From NCBI GenBank assembly GCA_035548495.1, contig DASZSV010000072.1, positions 1 through 64,000 of the forward strand: 64,000 nt of DNA, read 5' to 3'. The notes below the pieces were generated by a model. It searched no databases, was not told the DNA's origin, and saw nothing but the letters and a program-made list of their open reading frames with translations. Position 1 is the stretch's first letter, and the number at the start of each line of letters is the position of its first letter. Position numbers and translations under genes: made by a program. The DNA is from CAILZL01 sp035548495. Lineage in GTDB: Bacteria > Pseudomonadota > Gammaproteobacteria > Steroidobacterales > Steroidobacteraceae. This document shows, piece by piece, positions 25,987 to 34,146 of the stretch.

Positions 25987-26061
25987 CCGTGACGATCCGA
26001 AGCCGGATCACGGCAAAGCCGCCGCTCGCAGAACGCAGTGCGTTTTCGACGGCGGCTTTTT
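25987..26061 (+). promoter_or_regulatory. Leader RNA hairpins: probable NasT (ANTAR) antitermination site with terminator
   Basis: The first hairpin (25987-26013) pairs CCGTGA with TCACGG around an inner TCCG/CGGA stem. The second is a rho-independent terminator: AAAGCCGCCG (26015-26024) pairs with CGGCGGCTTT (26050-26059), ending in five T. Inside the second, CGCA/TGCG carries a loop containing AACGCA, which fits the AxxGxx hexaloop bound by ANTAR proteins. Two hairpins, the second overlapping a terminator, is the known target architecture for NasR/NasT. The regulator is encoded downstream in the same locus. The first loop is not an obvious AxxGxx hexaloop, so the fit is partial. Confidence 0.65.
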
Positions 26062-26120
26062 GTTTGCGCGTTTTGCGGTGTAGTTGCATTGCAGACGCCA
26101 CTGATGAGGCAGGAGTAAAC

Positions 26121-27539
26121 ATGAGAGTCTTTGTGAACAGGCAATTGGCGCTGATGCAAAAGTCAAAAGCCGTTGGCGTTATTCGCACGTTGCTGGTCGC
26201 GGTGGCCATGACCACGCTGGGGGCAGGCGCCGTCCAGGCGAAACCGTTGAAGCTGGAGAAGCAGCAACTCAAGCTGGGCTTTATCAAGCTTACCGACATG
26301 GCGCCGCTGGCCATTGCCTATGAAAAGCATTACTTCGAGGATGAAGGTCTGTATGTCACGCTGGAAGCGCAATCCAACTGGAAGGTATTGCTTGATCGCG
26401 TGATCAGCGGCGAACTGGATGGCGCGCACATGCTGGCCGGACAGCCGCTGGCATCGACCATTGGTTATGGCACCCAGGCAGACATCATCACGCCATTCAG
26501 CATGGACCTGAACGGCAATGGCATCACCGTGTCCAACGATGTGTGGGCGCGCATGCAGGCGCATTTGAAAAAAGACGCCGATGGCAGATTTGTTCATCCC
26601 ATCAAGGCTGATGCATTGAAGCCGGTGGTAGAGGAATACAAGCATGAAGGCAAGCCCTTCAAGATGGGCATGGTATTTCCGGTATCCACGCACAACTATT
26701 ATTTGCGTTACTGGCTGGCAGCCGCAGGATTGAATCCCGGTTACTACGTGCCCAACGACATTTCCGGCCAGATCAAGGCGGACGTGCAATTGTCAGTAAC
26801 ACCGCCACCGCAGATGCCCTCAACATTGGAAGCGGGCACCATCTATGGTTACTGCGTGGGTGAGCCGTGGAATGAACAGGCCATCGTCAAAGGTGTTGGC
26901 GTGCCGGTGATCACTGACTACGAAATATGGAAAAACAATCCCGAAAAAGTATTCGGCGTCACCAAGGCATGGGCGGAGAAAAATCCCAACACATTGCTGG
27001 CACTCACCAAGGCATTGATTCGCGCCGCCATATGGCTGGATGCGGATAACGGCGCACATCGCAAGGAAGCGGCACAGATTCTCTCACGTCCCGAATATGT
27101 GGGCGCTGACTACAACGTTATCGCCAAGAGCATGACGGGCACATTTGAATTTGGCAAAGGTGATGTGCGTTCCCTGCCAGACTTCAATGTGTTCTTCCGC
27201 TATTACGCAACGTATCCATTTTACAGCGATGCCGTGTGGTTCCTCACACAGATGCGCCGCTGGGGACAGATCGATGAAGCAAAGCCCGACACGTGGTACG
27301 CCGAGACTGCAAAGAAGGTATACCGGCCGGATGTCTACATGCAGGCGGCGCAAATGTTGATCGATGAAGGCAAGGCAAAGAAAGAAGACTTTCCCTTCGG
27401 CACGGATGGCTACAAACCGGCCACGAAGGATTTCATCGACGGTATTGAGTACGACGGTCACAAGCCCAATGCCTATATCAACAAGTTTGCCATTGGACTC
27501 AAGGGCAAGCAGAAGATAACCGGCGGAGTCATCAAGTGA
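26121..27539 (+). CDS. nrtA: Nitrate-type ABC transporter substrate-binding protein
   Basis: 472 residues of the NrtA/CmpA family. The ATG at 26121 follows AGGAGTAAAC, an ideal ribosome-binding site. A Sec-type signal peptide (TLLVAVAMTTLGAGAVQA) directs it to the periplasm. Family segments: LKLGFIKLTDMAPLAIAYEKHYFEDEGL, HMLAGQPLA, SMDLNGNGITVSN, FGMVFPVSTHNYYLRYWLAA and YCVGEPWNEQAI. It should deliver nitrate (nitrite, or less likely bicarbonate or cyanate) to the permease encoded next. The long upstream open frame in the same phase crosses the terminator and is not the start. Confidence 0.9.
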   Translation: MRVFVNRQLALMQKSKAVGVIRTLLVAVAMTTLGAGAVQAKPLKLEKQQLKLGFIKLTDMAPLAIAYEKHYFEDEGLYVTLEAQSNWKVLLDRVISGELDGAHMLAGQPLASTIGYGTQADIITPFSMDLNGNGITVSNDVWARMQAHLKKDADGRFVHPIKADALKPVVEEYKHEGKPFKMGMVFPVSTHNYYLRYWLAAAGLNPGYYVPNDISGQIKADVQLSVTPPPQMPSTLEAGTIYGYCVGEPWNEQAIVKGVGVPVITDYEIWKNNPEKVFGVTKAWAEKNPNTLLALTKALIRAAIWLDADNGAHRKEAAQILSRPEYVGADYNVIAKSMTGTFEFGKGDVRSLPDFNVFFRYYATYPFYSDAVWFLTQMRRWGQIDEAKPDTWYAETAKKVYRPDVYMQAAQMLIDEGKAKKEDFPFGTDGYKPATKDFIDGIEYDGHKPNAYINKFAIGLKGKQKITGGVIK

Positions 27540-27572
27540 TGCCGGATTATCCGGTTTGAAACGCGTTACCTG

Positions 27573-28748
27573 ATGTCAATGCAAGATCAAGAGAAATCCG
27601 CAATGCCTGCAACACCTGCGACAACACCTGTGCCATCGGTGCATTCAGGTGATACGGCTCCGGCTGCATCGCTGGAAACATTGAAGGACGAAGCAATGCA
27701 AGCGGCCAAGTTGCGTGCTGCAAGAACCAGCCGTGCATTTGAACGAGTGTATGGCGTTCTCAACGTTGCAGGCCTGGGATTTCTGGTGCCGGTGATGCGC
27801 ATGCTGCGCGGTGAAAGCGCACGCGCACAACTGAAGGAATTGTGGCGTTTGCTGGGTGTGCCGGTGACGGCATTCGCCATCTTCCTGTTTGCGTGGAGCC
27901 AGATCGCCAGTCATATCGTCACCAGTCTGGGACAGATACCGGGGCCGAAGGAGGTGTGGCAACAGAGTGAAGCGCTGTGGCAGGACCACGTGCAGCAGCG
28001 TGAACGGCGTGCCGAGTTCTATCAGCGTCAGGCCGAGCGTAATGCGGAATTGCTGAAAGAAGATCCGCATGCAGAGATCCACGTCTTCAAGTACACCGGC
28101 AAAGTGACTTACATTGATCAAATAATCACCAGTCTCAAAACGGTGTTCACCGGTTTCATACTGGCGAGTTTGATTGCGATTCCGGTCGGCATACTGTGCG
28201 GGGTATCGGCCAATATCAATGCCGCAGTCAATCCCTTCATCCAGATATTCAAGCCGGTGTCGCCGCTGGCGTGGTTGCCCATTGTCACCATGATGGTGAG
28301 CGCGCTGTATGTCACCAAGGACCCGATGTTCGAGAAGTCATTCATCACTTCGGCGATAACAGTCGCGCTGTGTTCGTTGTGGCCGACATTGATCAATACC
28401 GCATTGGGTGTGGCGTCCATCGACAAGGATCTGCTCAACGTGGCCAAGGTGTTGCAACTGAAATGGTCGACACGCCTGTTCAAGCTGATCATTCCATCGT
28501 CATTGCCTTTGATCTTCACCGGTTTGCGTTTGTCGCTGGGTGTGGGCTGGATGGTGCTGATTGCGGCGGAAATGCTGGCACAAAATCCGGGACTCGGAAA
28601 ATTTGTATGGGATGAATTCCAGAACGGCAGTTCGGAATCGTTGAGCCGCCTGATGGTGGCGGTGTTCACCATCGGTGTCATTGGCTTCCTGCTGGACAGG
28701 GTGATGTACACCATTCAGTCGCTGGTCAATTTCAGTGGACGCAGATAA
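27573..28748 (+). CDS. nrtB: Nitrate-type ABC transporter permease
   Basis: 391 residues, longer than the usual 270-300. The N terminus carries about 80 extra residues with a low-complexity Ala/Pro/Thr start and then a membrane helix (VPVTAFAIFLFAWSQIASHI). A charged 40-residue insertion (QQRERRAEFYQRQAERNAELL) follows before the conserved BPD_transp_1 core. The cytoplasmic EAA-type loop is LLNVAKVLQLKWSTRLFKLI followed by PSSLPLIFTGLRLS. It forms the inner-membrane channel with the ATPase two genes on. A 33-bp gap separates it from nrtA. Confidence 0.9.
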   Translation: MSMQDQEKSAMPATPATTPVPSVHSGDTAPAASLETLKDEAMQAAKLRAARTSRAFERVYGVLNVAGLGFLVPVMRMLRGESARAQLKELWRLLGVPVTAFAIFLFAWSQIASHIVTSLGQIPGPKEVWQQSEALWQDHVQQRERRAEFYQRQAERNAELLKEDPHAEIHVFKYTGKVTYIDQIITSLKTVFTGFILASLIAIPVGILCGVSANINAAVNPFIQIFKPVSPLAWLPIVTMMVSALYVTKDPMFEKSFITSAITVALCSLWPTLINTALGVASIDKDLLNVAKVLQLKWSTRLFKLIIPSSLPLIFTGLRLSLGVGWMVLIAAEMLAQNPGLGKFVWDEFQNGSSESLSRLMVAVFTIGVIGFLLDRVMYTIQSLVNFSGRR

Positions 28749-28827
28749 GTCGAGGTCAAATGTCGAGCACCGTGTTGTCAATCATGTCCTGCAAAAAACG
28801 CCGTGAATACGTTCCTGTAGGCTCCGG

Positions 28828-28856
28828 CAAAAACATCCTGTTTTTGACGGTTTTTT
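28828..28856 (+). terminator. AT-rich hairpin with T-run inside the operon
   Basis: CAAAAACA (28828-28835) and TGTTTTTG (28839-28846) form a perfect 8-bp stem with a TCC loop, followed four bases later by six T. It lies between the permease and ATPase genes and may be a partial terminator that lowers ATPase expression or a 3' end for shorter transcripts. The stem is weak. Confidence 0.45.
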
Positions 28857-28862
28857 ACGGAC

Positions 28863-30581
28863 ATGATCAGCAACACCGCGCTCTCACCTTGTGGACAAGC
28901 AAGCATGCCCATTCTTGAACTGAAAGACATCTGCAAACGTTTCAACACCGGTCATGTGAACGAGGTGTTGCACAATGTCAATCTCAGCATTGAGGAAGGT
29001 GAGTTCGTTGCCATTGTCGGTTTCAGCGGCAGCGGCAAGACCACCTTGATCAACACCATTGCCGGATTGATTACACCCGACAGCGGCACGGTGGTGATGA
29101 ATGGCAAAGCCGTGGCTGATGCGGGCCCCGAACGCGGCGTGGTGTTTCAAAGCTACTCATTGTTTCCCTGGCTCACAGTACGTGGCAATGTGATGCTGGC
29201 CGTGCAGGCGGTTCATCCACAATGGAAAAAGCAGCAGCAGATTGACTGCGTCAATAAATACATTGACATGGTGGGCTTGTCACACGCTGCTGAGCGCCGC
29301 CCTGCAGAATTGTCCGGCGGCATGCGTCAACGTGTTGCAGTGGCACGCGCGCTTGCCATGAATCCCGAAGTGCTGTTGCTTGATGAGCCGCTGTCGGCGC
29401 TGGATGCGCTGACCCGCGGCAAATTGCAGGACGAAATCGAAAGCATCTGGAGCCAGCAACGCAAGACAGTGGTGCTGGTGACCAATGATGTCGACGAAGC
29501 GTTACTACTCGCGGATCGAATCATTCCACTGACCGTTGGACCGCGTGCAACGCTGGGTCGCGAGTTCAAGGTAAATCTGCAACGGCCGCGCGATCGCACC
29601 ACGGTTAATCATGATGATGAATATAAAAGACTGCGCGCCGAGATCACCCAGTACCTGTTGACCATGGGCGAACAACGCGGCGGCGATGCCATTGAGCGTG
29701 CAACGCCGGTGGTGGTGCCCATCACCGCAATGGAACGTGTGCCCAAAGCCATGCACAGGGAATTGCAACCCAAACCGGCACAAGATGCGAACAAGTATGT
29801 CGAGTTTTATGAAGTGACCAAAATTTATCCCACGCCCAAGGGACCGTTGACGGTAGTGGACAAGTTTTCACTCAACATGCGCAAGGGTGAATTCATTTCA
29901 CTGATCGGTCATTCCGGCTGCGGCAAGTCAACGGTGTTGTCGATGGTGGCGGGCCTCAATGACATCAGCGGCGGCGCCATCATTCTCGACGATCATGAAA
30001 TCAGCAGCGCAGGCCCTGATCGCGGCGTGGTGTTCCAGTCGCCGAACTTGTTGCCCTGGTTGAGTGCACGCGAGAATGTCGCGCTGGGTGTTGAGAAAGT
30101 GTATCCGCATGCCACGCCTGCCGAACGTCGCGATGTCACCGAGTATTACCTCAGCCGTGTCGGTCTTGCGGATGCAATGGACCGGAAAGCCAGTGATATG
30201 TCCAACGGCATGCGACAGCGTGTCGGTCTGGCGCGTGCATTCGCGCTTTCTCCCAAATTGCTGTTGCTTGATGAACCGTTTGGCATGCTGGATGCATTGA
30301 CAAGATGGGAACTGCAGGAAGTGTTGATGGATGTGTGGAAACGCAGCCGGATCACCGCCATCTGCGTTACCCATGATGTGGACGAGGCCATTCTGCTGGC
30401 AGATCGCGTGGTGATGATGACCAATGGTCCACATGCACGTATCGGCAAGATCATGAATGTCGAATTGCCGCGACCGCGTTCCCGCAAGGCGTTGCTGGAG
30501 CATGCGCGGTACTGGGATTATCGCGAACAGTTATTGAGTTTTCTTGAACAGCACGAGGTGAATTCGCACAAAGCTGCCTGA
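28863..30581 (+). CDS. Fused double ABC ATPase of the nitrate-type transporter (NrtC-NrtD like)
   Basis: 572 residues with two complete ABC ATPase domains joined by a linker of about 40 residues. Domain 1 (about 15-260): Walker A GFSGSGKTT (53-61), signature LSGGMRQR (about 150), Walker B VLLLDEP, but the switch histidine is asparagine (VTNDVDEA, Asn208). Domain 2 (about 300-560): Walker A GHSGCGKST (about 349), signature altered to MSNGMRQR (446-453), Walker B LLLLDEPFG and intact VTHDVDEA. So one composite ATP site (Walker A1/N208 with signature 2) looks weakened and the other intact. In cyanobacteria NrtC and NrtD are separate. An internal ATG at 28905 (MPILELKD) could be the true start. 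Confidence 0.88.
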   Translation: MISNTALSPCGQASMPILELKDICKRFNTGHVNEVLHNVNLSIEEGEFVAIVGFSGSGKTTLINTIAGLITPDSGTVVMNGKAVADAGPERGVVFQSYSLFPWLTVRGNVMLAVQAVHPQWKKQQQIDCVNKYIDMVGLSHAAERRPAELSGGMRQRVAVARALAMNPEVLLLDEPLSALDALTRGKLQDEIESIWSQQRKTVVLVTNDVDEALLLADRIIPLTVGPRATLGREFKVNLQRPRDRTTVNHDDEYKRLRAEITQYLLTMGEQRGGDAIERATPVVVPITAMERVPKAMHRELQPKPAQDANKYVEFYEVTKIYPTPKGPLTVVDKFSLNMRKGEFISLIGHSGCGKSTVLSMVAGLNDISGGAIILDDHEISSAGPDRGVVFQSPNLLPWLSARENVALGVEKVYPHATPAERRDVTEYYLSRVGLADAMDRKASDMSNGMRQRVGLARAFALSPKLLLLDEPFGMLDALTRWELQEVLMDVWKRSRITAICVTHDVDEAILLADRVVMMTNGPHARIGKIMNVELPRPRSRKALLEHARYWDYREQLLSFLEQHEVNSHKAA

Positions 30582-30714
30582 AATTTTCTTGTGGGTATGA
30601 CGCATTGCTAGCGCTGGTAGTGCTTATACCAATTCGATATTGATTTTTTTATAACCATCGCCGGGGCATGCCGCCCTGGTGGTAACCCGATGCCCTGCAT
30701 CACTGGAGTATTGA

Positions 30715-31974
30715 ATGATTCGCTCAAAAAATCATGTTGCTATCGTCGCGCCAGCGCTGGCGCTTGCGGTAACTGCATCCATCACATGTAACTGCGCCAA
30801 TGCCAATCCGGTTGGCGATGCCTTCAGCAAAACCAAACCCATCATCGACGTGCGCGCGCGTTATGAATGGGTGGATCAGGATCCGCTTGCAGAAACCGCC
30901 AATGCCACAACATTGCGTGCACGTCTGGGTTTTGAAACCGGCAAGGCATGGGGCACATCGTTGCTGGCCGAAGGTGAATTTGTTGGCGCGCTGGAAGACA
31001 ACTACAACAGCACCACCAATGGCAAGACATGGTTCCCCACCGTATCCGATCCCAAAGTTGATCAGGTGAATCGTTTGCAGCTGACCAACACCAGCATTGT
31101 CGATACCACCATTGTGCTGGGGCGCGAACGCATCAACATTGACGACCAGCGCTTTGTCGGCAATGTAGGCTGGCGGCAGAATGAGCAAACCTACGATGCA
31201 GTGCGCATTATCAACAAGCCCATCAAGAAACTCACGCTTGATCTGACTTACTCCAATCGCGTGAATCGCATTTTTGGCGAAGACTCGGCGCAGGGCGTCT
31301 ACAAGGGAAAAATGATTTTCGCCAATGCTGCGTATGACTTGCCTGCCGGCAAGCTGAGCGCCTTTGCTTACTTGATGGCGTTCGACGACATTCCCACAGT
31401 GCCCGCCGCCGTGCGCGACTCCAATGCGACCTATGGCGCGCGCTTTGCCGGCAAGAAGGCGGCAGGTGAGCTGAATATCTCTTACGTCGCTTCATACGCA
31501 ACACAAAAGGATTATGGCGACAACCCGCTGCGTTTCAGCAACGATTACTATCTTGGCGAGCTGGGCGTCAGTTTCAGGCAATGGTCTGCCACTGCGGGTG
31601 TTGAGAATCTTGCAGGTGATGGTGTTGTCAAGGGATTTACAACGCCGCTTGCAACGTTGCACAAGTTTCAGGGCTGGGCCGACAAGTTTCTTACGACACC
31701 GATGAACGGCATCAATGACAAATATGTCAACGCTGGCTTTACCGCGAAGAAGATCGGATTTCTCGATACGCTGGGCTTCGTTGTTGTCTATCACAAATTT
31801 GATTCAACACGCATGAGTCAGAACCTGGGTGATGAAGTCGATGCACAAATTGCGGGCAAGTGGCAGCACGTAATCGCCACGCTCAAGTATGCGGATTACA
31901 CTGCCAGTGCGACAACGCCTGCTGCATACAAAGACACAAAAAAGTTCTGGGCGCAAGTTGAATACATCTGGTGA
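30715..31974 (+). CDS. Outer-membrane porin, alginate-export/OprD-like, of the nitrate locus
   Basis: 419 residues with a signal peptide (IVAPALALAVTASITCNCANA) and a beta-barrel of alternating strands ending in FWAQVEYIW, a typical outer-membrane C terminus. The start PIIDVRARYEWVDQDPLAETANATTLRARLGFETG is typical of the alginate-export porin family (PF13372). Placed directly after the ABC transporter genes, it probably lets the transported anion through the outer membrane; alginate itself is not implied. A 133-bp gap separates it from the ATPase gene. Confidence 0.78.
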   Translation: MIRSKNHVAIVAPALALAVTASITCNCANANPVGDAFSKTKPIIDVRARYEWVDQDPLAETANATTLRARLGFETGKAWGTSLLAEGEFVGALEDNYNSTTNGKTWFPTVSDPKVDQVNRLQLTNTSIVDTTIVLGRERINIDDQRFVGNVGWRQNEQTYDAVRIINKPIKKLTLDLTYSNRVNRIFGEDSAQGVYKGKMIFANAAYDLPAGKLSAFAYLMAFDDIPTVPAAVRDSNATYGARFAGKKAAGELNISYVASYATQKDYGDNPLRFSNDYYLGELGVSFRQWSATAGVENLAGDGVVKGFTTPLATLHKFQGWADKFLTTPMNGINDKYVNAGFTAKKIGFLDTLGFVVVYHKFDSTRMSQNLGDEVDAQIAGKWQHVIATLKYADYTASATTPAAYKDTKKFWAQVEYIW

Positions 31975-32035
31975 TGTCATAGTGTCATGCATGAGAGTCG
32001 GGTATGCTTTGCGCTGATTTTTTTCCGGTGTGAGC

Positions 32036-32620
32036 ATGCCTGATTCCCTGCGTATCCTGATTGTCGATCAAAATGTGACACGCGCTGCCGTGCTTGAAGA
32101 TGGTCTGCGTGAAGCAGGACACAGTGATGTCGTTGTAGTGCGCGACATGCAGAACCTGTTGAAGCGCATCGTCGATGCCGAACCCGATGTGATCTTCATT
32201 GATCTTGAAAATCCCAATCGCGATGTGCTCGAACAGATGTTCCAGGTGTCGCGCACCGTGCATCGTCCCATCGCCATGTTCGTTGACAAGTCCGATGCAG
32301 GCATGACGGAAGCGGCAGTGAATGCGGGCGTCAGTACCTATGTGGTGGATGGACTGAAGAAGGAACGCATTCATTCCATCCTTGAATTGACCATCAGCCG
32401 CTTCAAGGCATTCAATCAACTGCGCACCGAACTGGATAAAACCAGGCAGCAACTCGAAGAGCGCAAGCTGGTGGAACGCGCCAAGGGCATCCTGATGAGG
32501 GAGCGCGGCATGAACGAAGAACAGGCCTACGCATTGTTGCGCAAGACCGCGATGAATGAAAACCTGAAGCTCTCGCAAGTGGCGCAGAGCATTATCACTG
32601 CGGCGAAATTGCTGAAATGA
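32036..32620 (+). CDS. nasT: Nitrate-responsive antiterminator NasT (receiver-ANTAR)
   Basis: 194 residues. An N-terminal receiver-like domain (phosphoacceptor-position Asp56 in IFIDLENPN) has DQ in place of the usual acidic pair (LIVDQN), so phosphorylation is doubtful. The C-terminal ANTAR RNA-binding domain is RKLVERAKGILMRERGMNEEQAYALLRKTAM. NasT prevents termination in nas leader RNAs by stabilising a two-hairpin structure; it is held inactive by NasS without nitrate. The ATG at 32036 is preferred over the GTG two codons earlier. It overlaps nasS by 4 nt (ATGA). Confidence 0.92.
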   Translation: MPDSLRILIVDQNVTRAAVLEDGLREAGHSDVVVVRDMQNLLKRIVDAEPDVIFIDLENPNRDVLEQMFQVSRTVHRPIAMFVDKSDAGMTEAAVNAGVSTYVVDGLKKERIHSILELTISRFKAFNQLRTELDKTRQQLEERKLVERAKGILMRERGMNEEQAYALLRKTAMNENLKLSQVAQSIITAAKLLK

Positions 32621-33837
32621 CACCCAACCATCTCATCATCGGATTCATGCCCTTGCTGGATTGCGCCACACTGGTGGCCGCAGTGGAAAAAGGATTCACT
32701 GCGCAGGAAGGACTGGAAGTAACACTGGTGCGCGAAACATCATGGGCCAACATCCGTGATCGTGTCATCGTCGATCACTTTGATGCAGCACAGATGCTGG
32801 GGCCGATGGCAGTGGCATCGTCGCTGGGCATTGGTCATCTCACGGTGCCGATGATCGCACCCATCTCGCTGGGACTCGGTGGCAATGCCATCACCATCAG
32901 CAATGCATTGTGGCTGGCAATGCAGGCACAAGGTGCGATGCTGGGCGCATCACCTGCTGATCAGGGTCAGGCATTGCTCAAAGTCATTGTTGAACGTGCG
33001 CAACGCAATGAATCACCGCTGACATTCGGCATGGTGTATCCGTTCTCCTGTCATAACTACGAATTGCGTTACTGGCTTGCCGCCAGCGGCATTGATCCCG
33101 ATCGGGATGTGCAACTGGTGGTGATTCCTCCGCCGCTGCTGGTGGATGCCATGCGTGAAGGACAGATTGATGGCTTCTGTGTGGGCGAGCCGTGGAACAG
33201 CATTGCGGTTGAAGCCGGTGCTGGTGTCATCGTCAATGCAACCAGCCAGATATGGCGGTTGAGTCCGGAGAAAGTGCTGGGTTGCCGTGCAGACTGGGCG
33301 CGGCAACATCCACAACAACTGGAAGGATTGATTCGCGCGCTGCATCGCGCTGCGCAGTGGTGCGAAGATTCAGGCAATCATCTGGCACTGGCGGCCATGC
33401 TGGCAAAGCCAAAATATGTGGGTGCGCCGATGGAAGTATTGCAACGCGCACTGGATTGCAGGCTGCGGCTTGAACCCGGTGGAGAGTTGACTGATGTGCC
33501 GGAATTTTTTGTCATGCACAGTCATCTGGCCAACTTTCCATGGACCAGTCATGCATTGTGGTTCTACAGCCAGATGGTGCGCTGGAAGCAAACGGCATAT
33601 TCATCCAACGCGCTGGAAGTGGTGCGGGCGACTTACCGGCCTGATCTATATCGTCACGCACTCACGCTGGAAGATGAATCGTTGCCGATGACCGATTACA
33701 AAACCGAACGCGCTGTGAGTGGCGGTTTTGTAGTGGATGAAAAGAACGCTGCGCTCAATCTTGCTGCCGAAGGTTTCTTTGATGGCCGCGTCTTTGAGCC
33801 GATGGATGTGGAAGGGTATATAAAAGAATCTGGGTGA
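32617..33837 (+). CDS. nasS: Nitrate sensor NasS (cytoplasmic NrtA-like)
   Basis: 406 residues of the NrtA/CmpA fold without a signal peptide (starts MTPNHLIIGFMPLLDCATLV), as expected of a cytoplasmic sensor. Shared segments with NrtA: FGMVYPFSCHNYELRYWLAASG and FCVGEPWNSIAVEAG. Family knowledge: without nitrate or nitrite NasS binds NasT; ligand binding frees NasT to act on leader RNA. The overlapping order nasT-nasS is reversed compared with the common nasS-nasT, but coupling is the same. Confidence 0.92.
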   Translation: MTPNHLIIGFMPLLDCATLVAAVEKGFTAQEGLEVTLVRETSWANIRDRVIVDHFDAAQMLGPMAVASSLGIGHLTVPMIAPISLGLGGNAITISNALWLAMQAQGAMLGASPADQGQALLKVIVERAQRNESPLTFGMVYPFSCHNYELRYWLAASGIDPDRDVQLVVIPPPLLVDAMREGQIDGFCVGEPWNSIAVEAGAGVIVNATSQIWRLSPEKVLGCRADWARQHPQQLEGLIRALHRAAQWCEDSGNHLALAAMLAKPKYVGAPMEVLQRALDCRLRLEPGGELTDVPEFFVMHSHLANFPWTSHALWFYSQMVRWKQTAYSSNALEVVRATYRPDLYRHALTLEDESLPMTDYKTERAVSGGFVVDEKNAALNLAAEGFFDGRVFEPMDVEGYIKESG

Positions 33838-33855
33838 TGGTCCGCATTTTATTTG

Positions 33856-33954
33856 TTATTGCATAAAGTCATGAGTGAGAAGCGAACACCCCATTGTGAC
33901 GTGGTCAATCACCAGCTCTTTCAGGGCTTCGCCGGGATGGGAAGGGTTGCGCAT
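33856..33954 (-). pseudogene. Remnant of a HigA-type antitoxin gene
   Basis: A 32-codon minus-strand frame begins MRNPSHPGEALKELVIDH, which is the characteristic N terminus of HigA/VapI helix-turn-helix antitoxins. It then departs into unrelated sequence and a stop; the helix-turn-helix is missing. No HigB toxin is recognisable upstream. The rest of 33838-34146 shows no convincing gene. Confidence 0.55.
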
Positions 33955-34146
33955 CAGCGCTGGGTGTCGTTTCAAAGTTATTTGTGATGTTGTTGAGAAC
34001 TATGGAGGGTTGAAATGCAATCTTTCGCCTTTCCGGAGCTCCGCCTCAGCACGAACTGGGAAACATGCGATGTATGACACGCTGGCGATACGCAACATGA
34101 TTCGCGCTGGCGGGTCAAATGCGGACCTCATTCCCGGTCGTTGCAC

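Noticed and set aside
25941..26120. N-terminal extension of the nitrate-binding protein back to 25941
   Set aside because: That frame starts inside the sigma-54 promoter and crosses the terminator; the ATG at 26121 has an ideal ribosome-binding site and opens a signal peptide.
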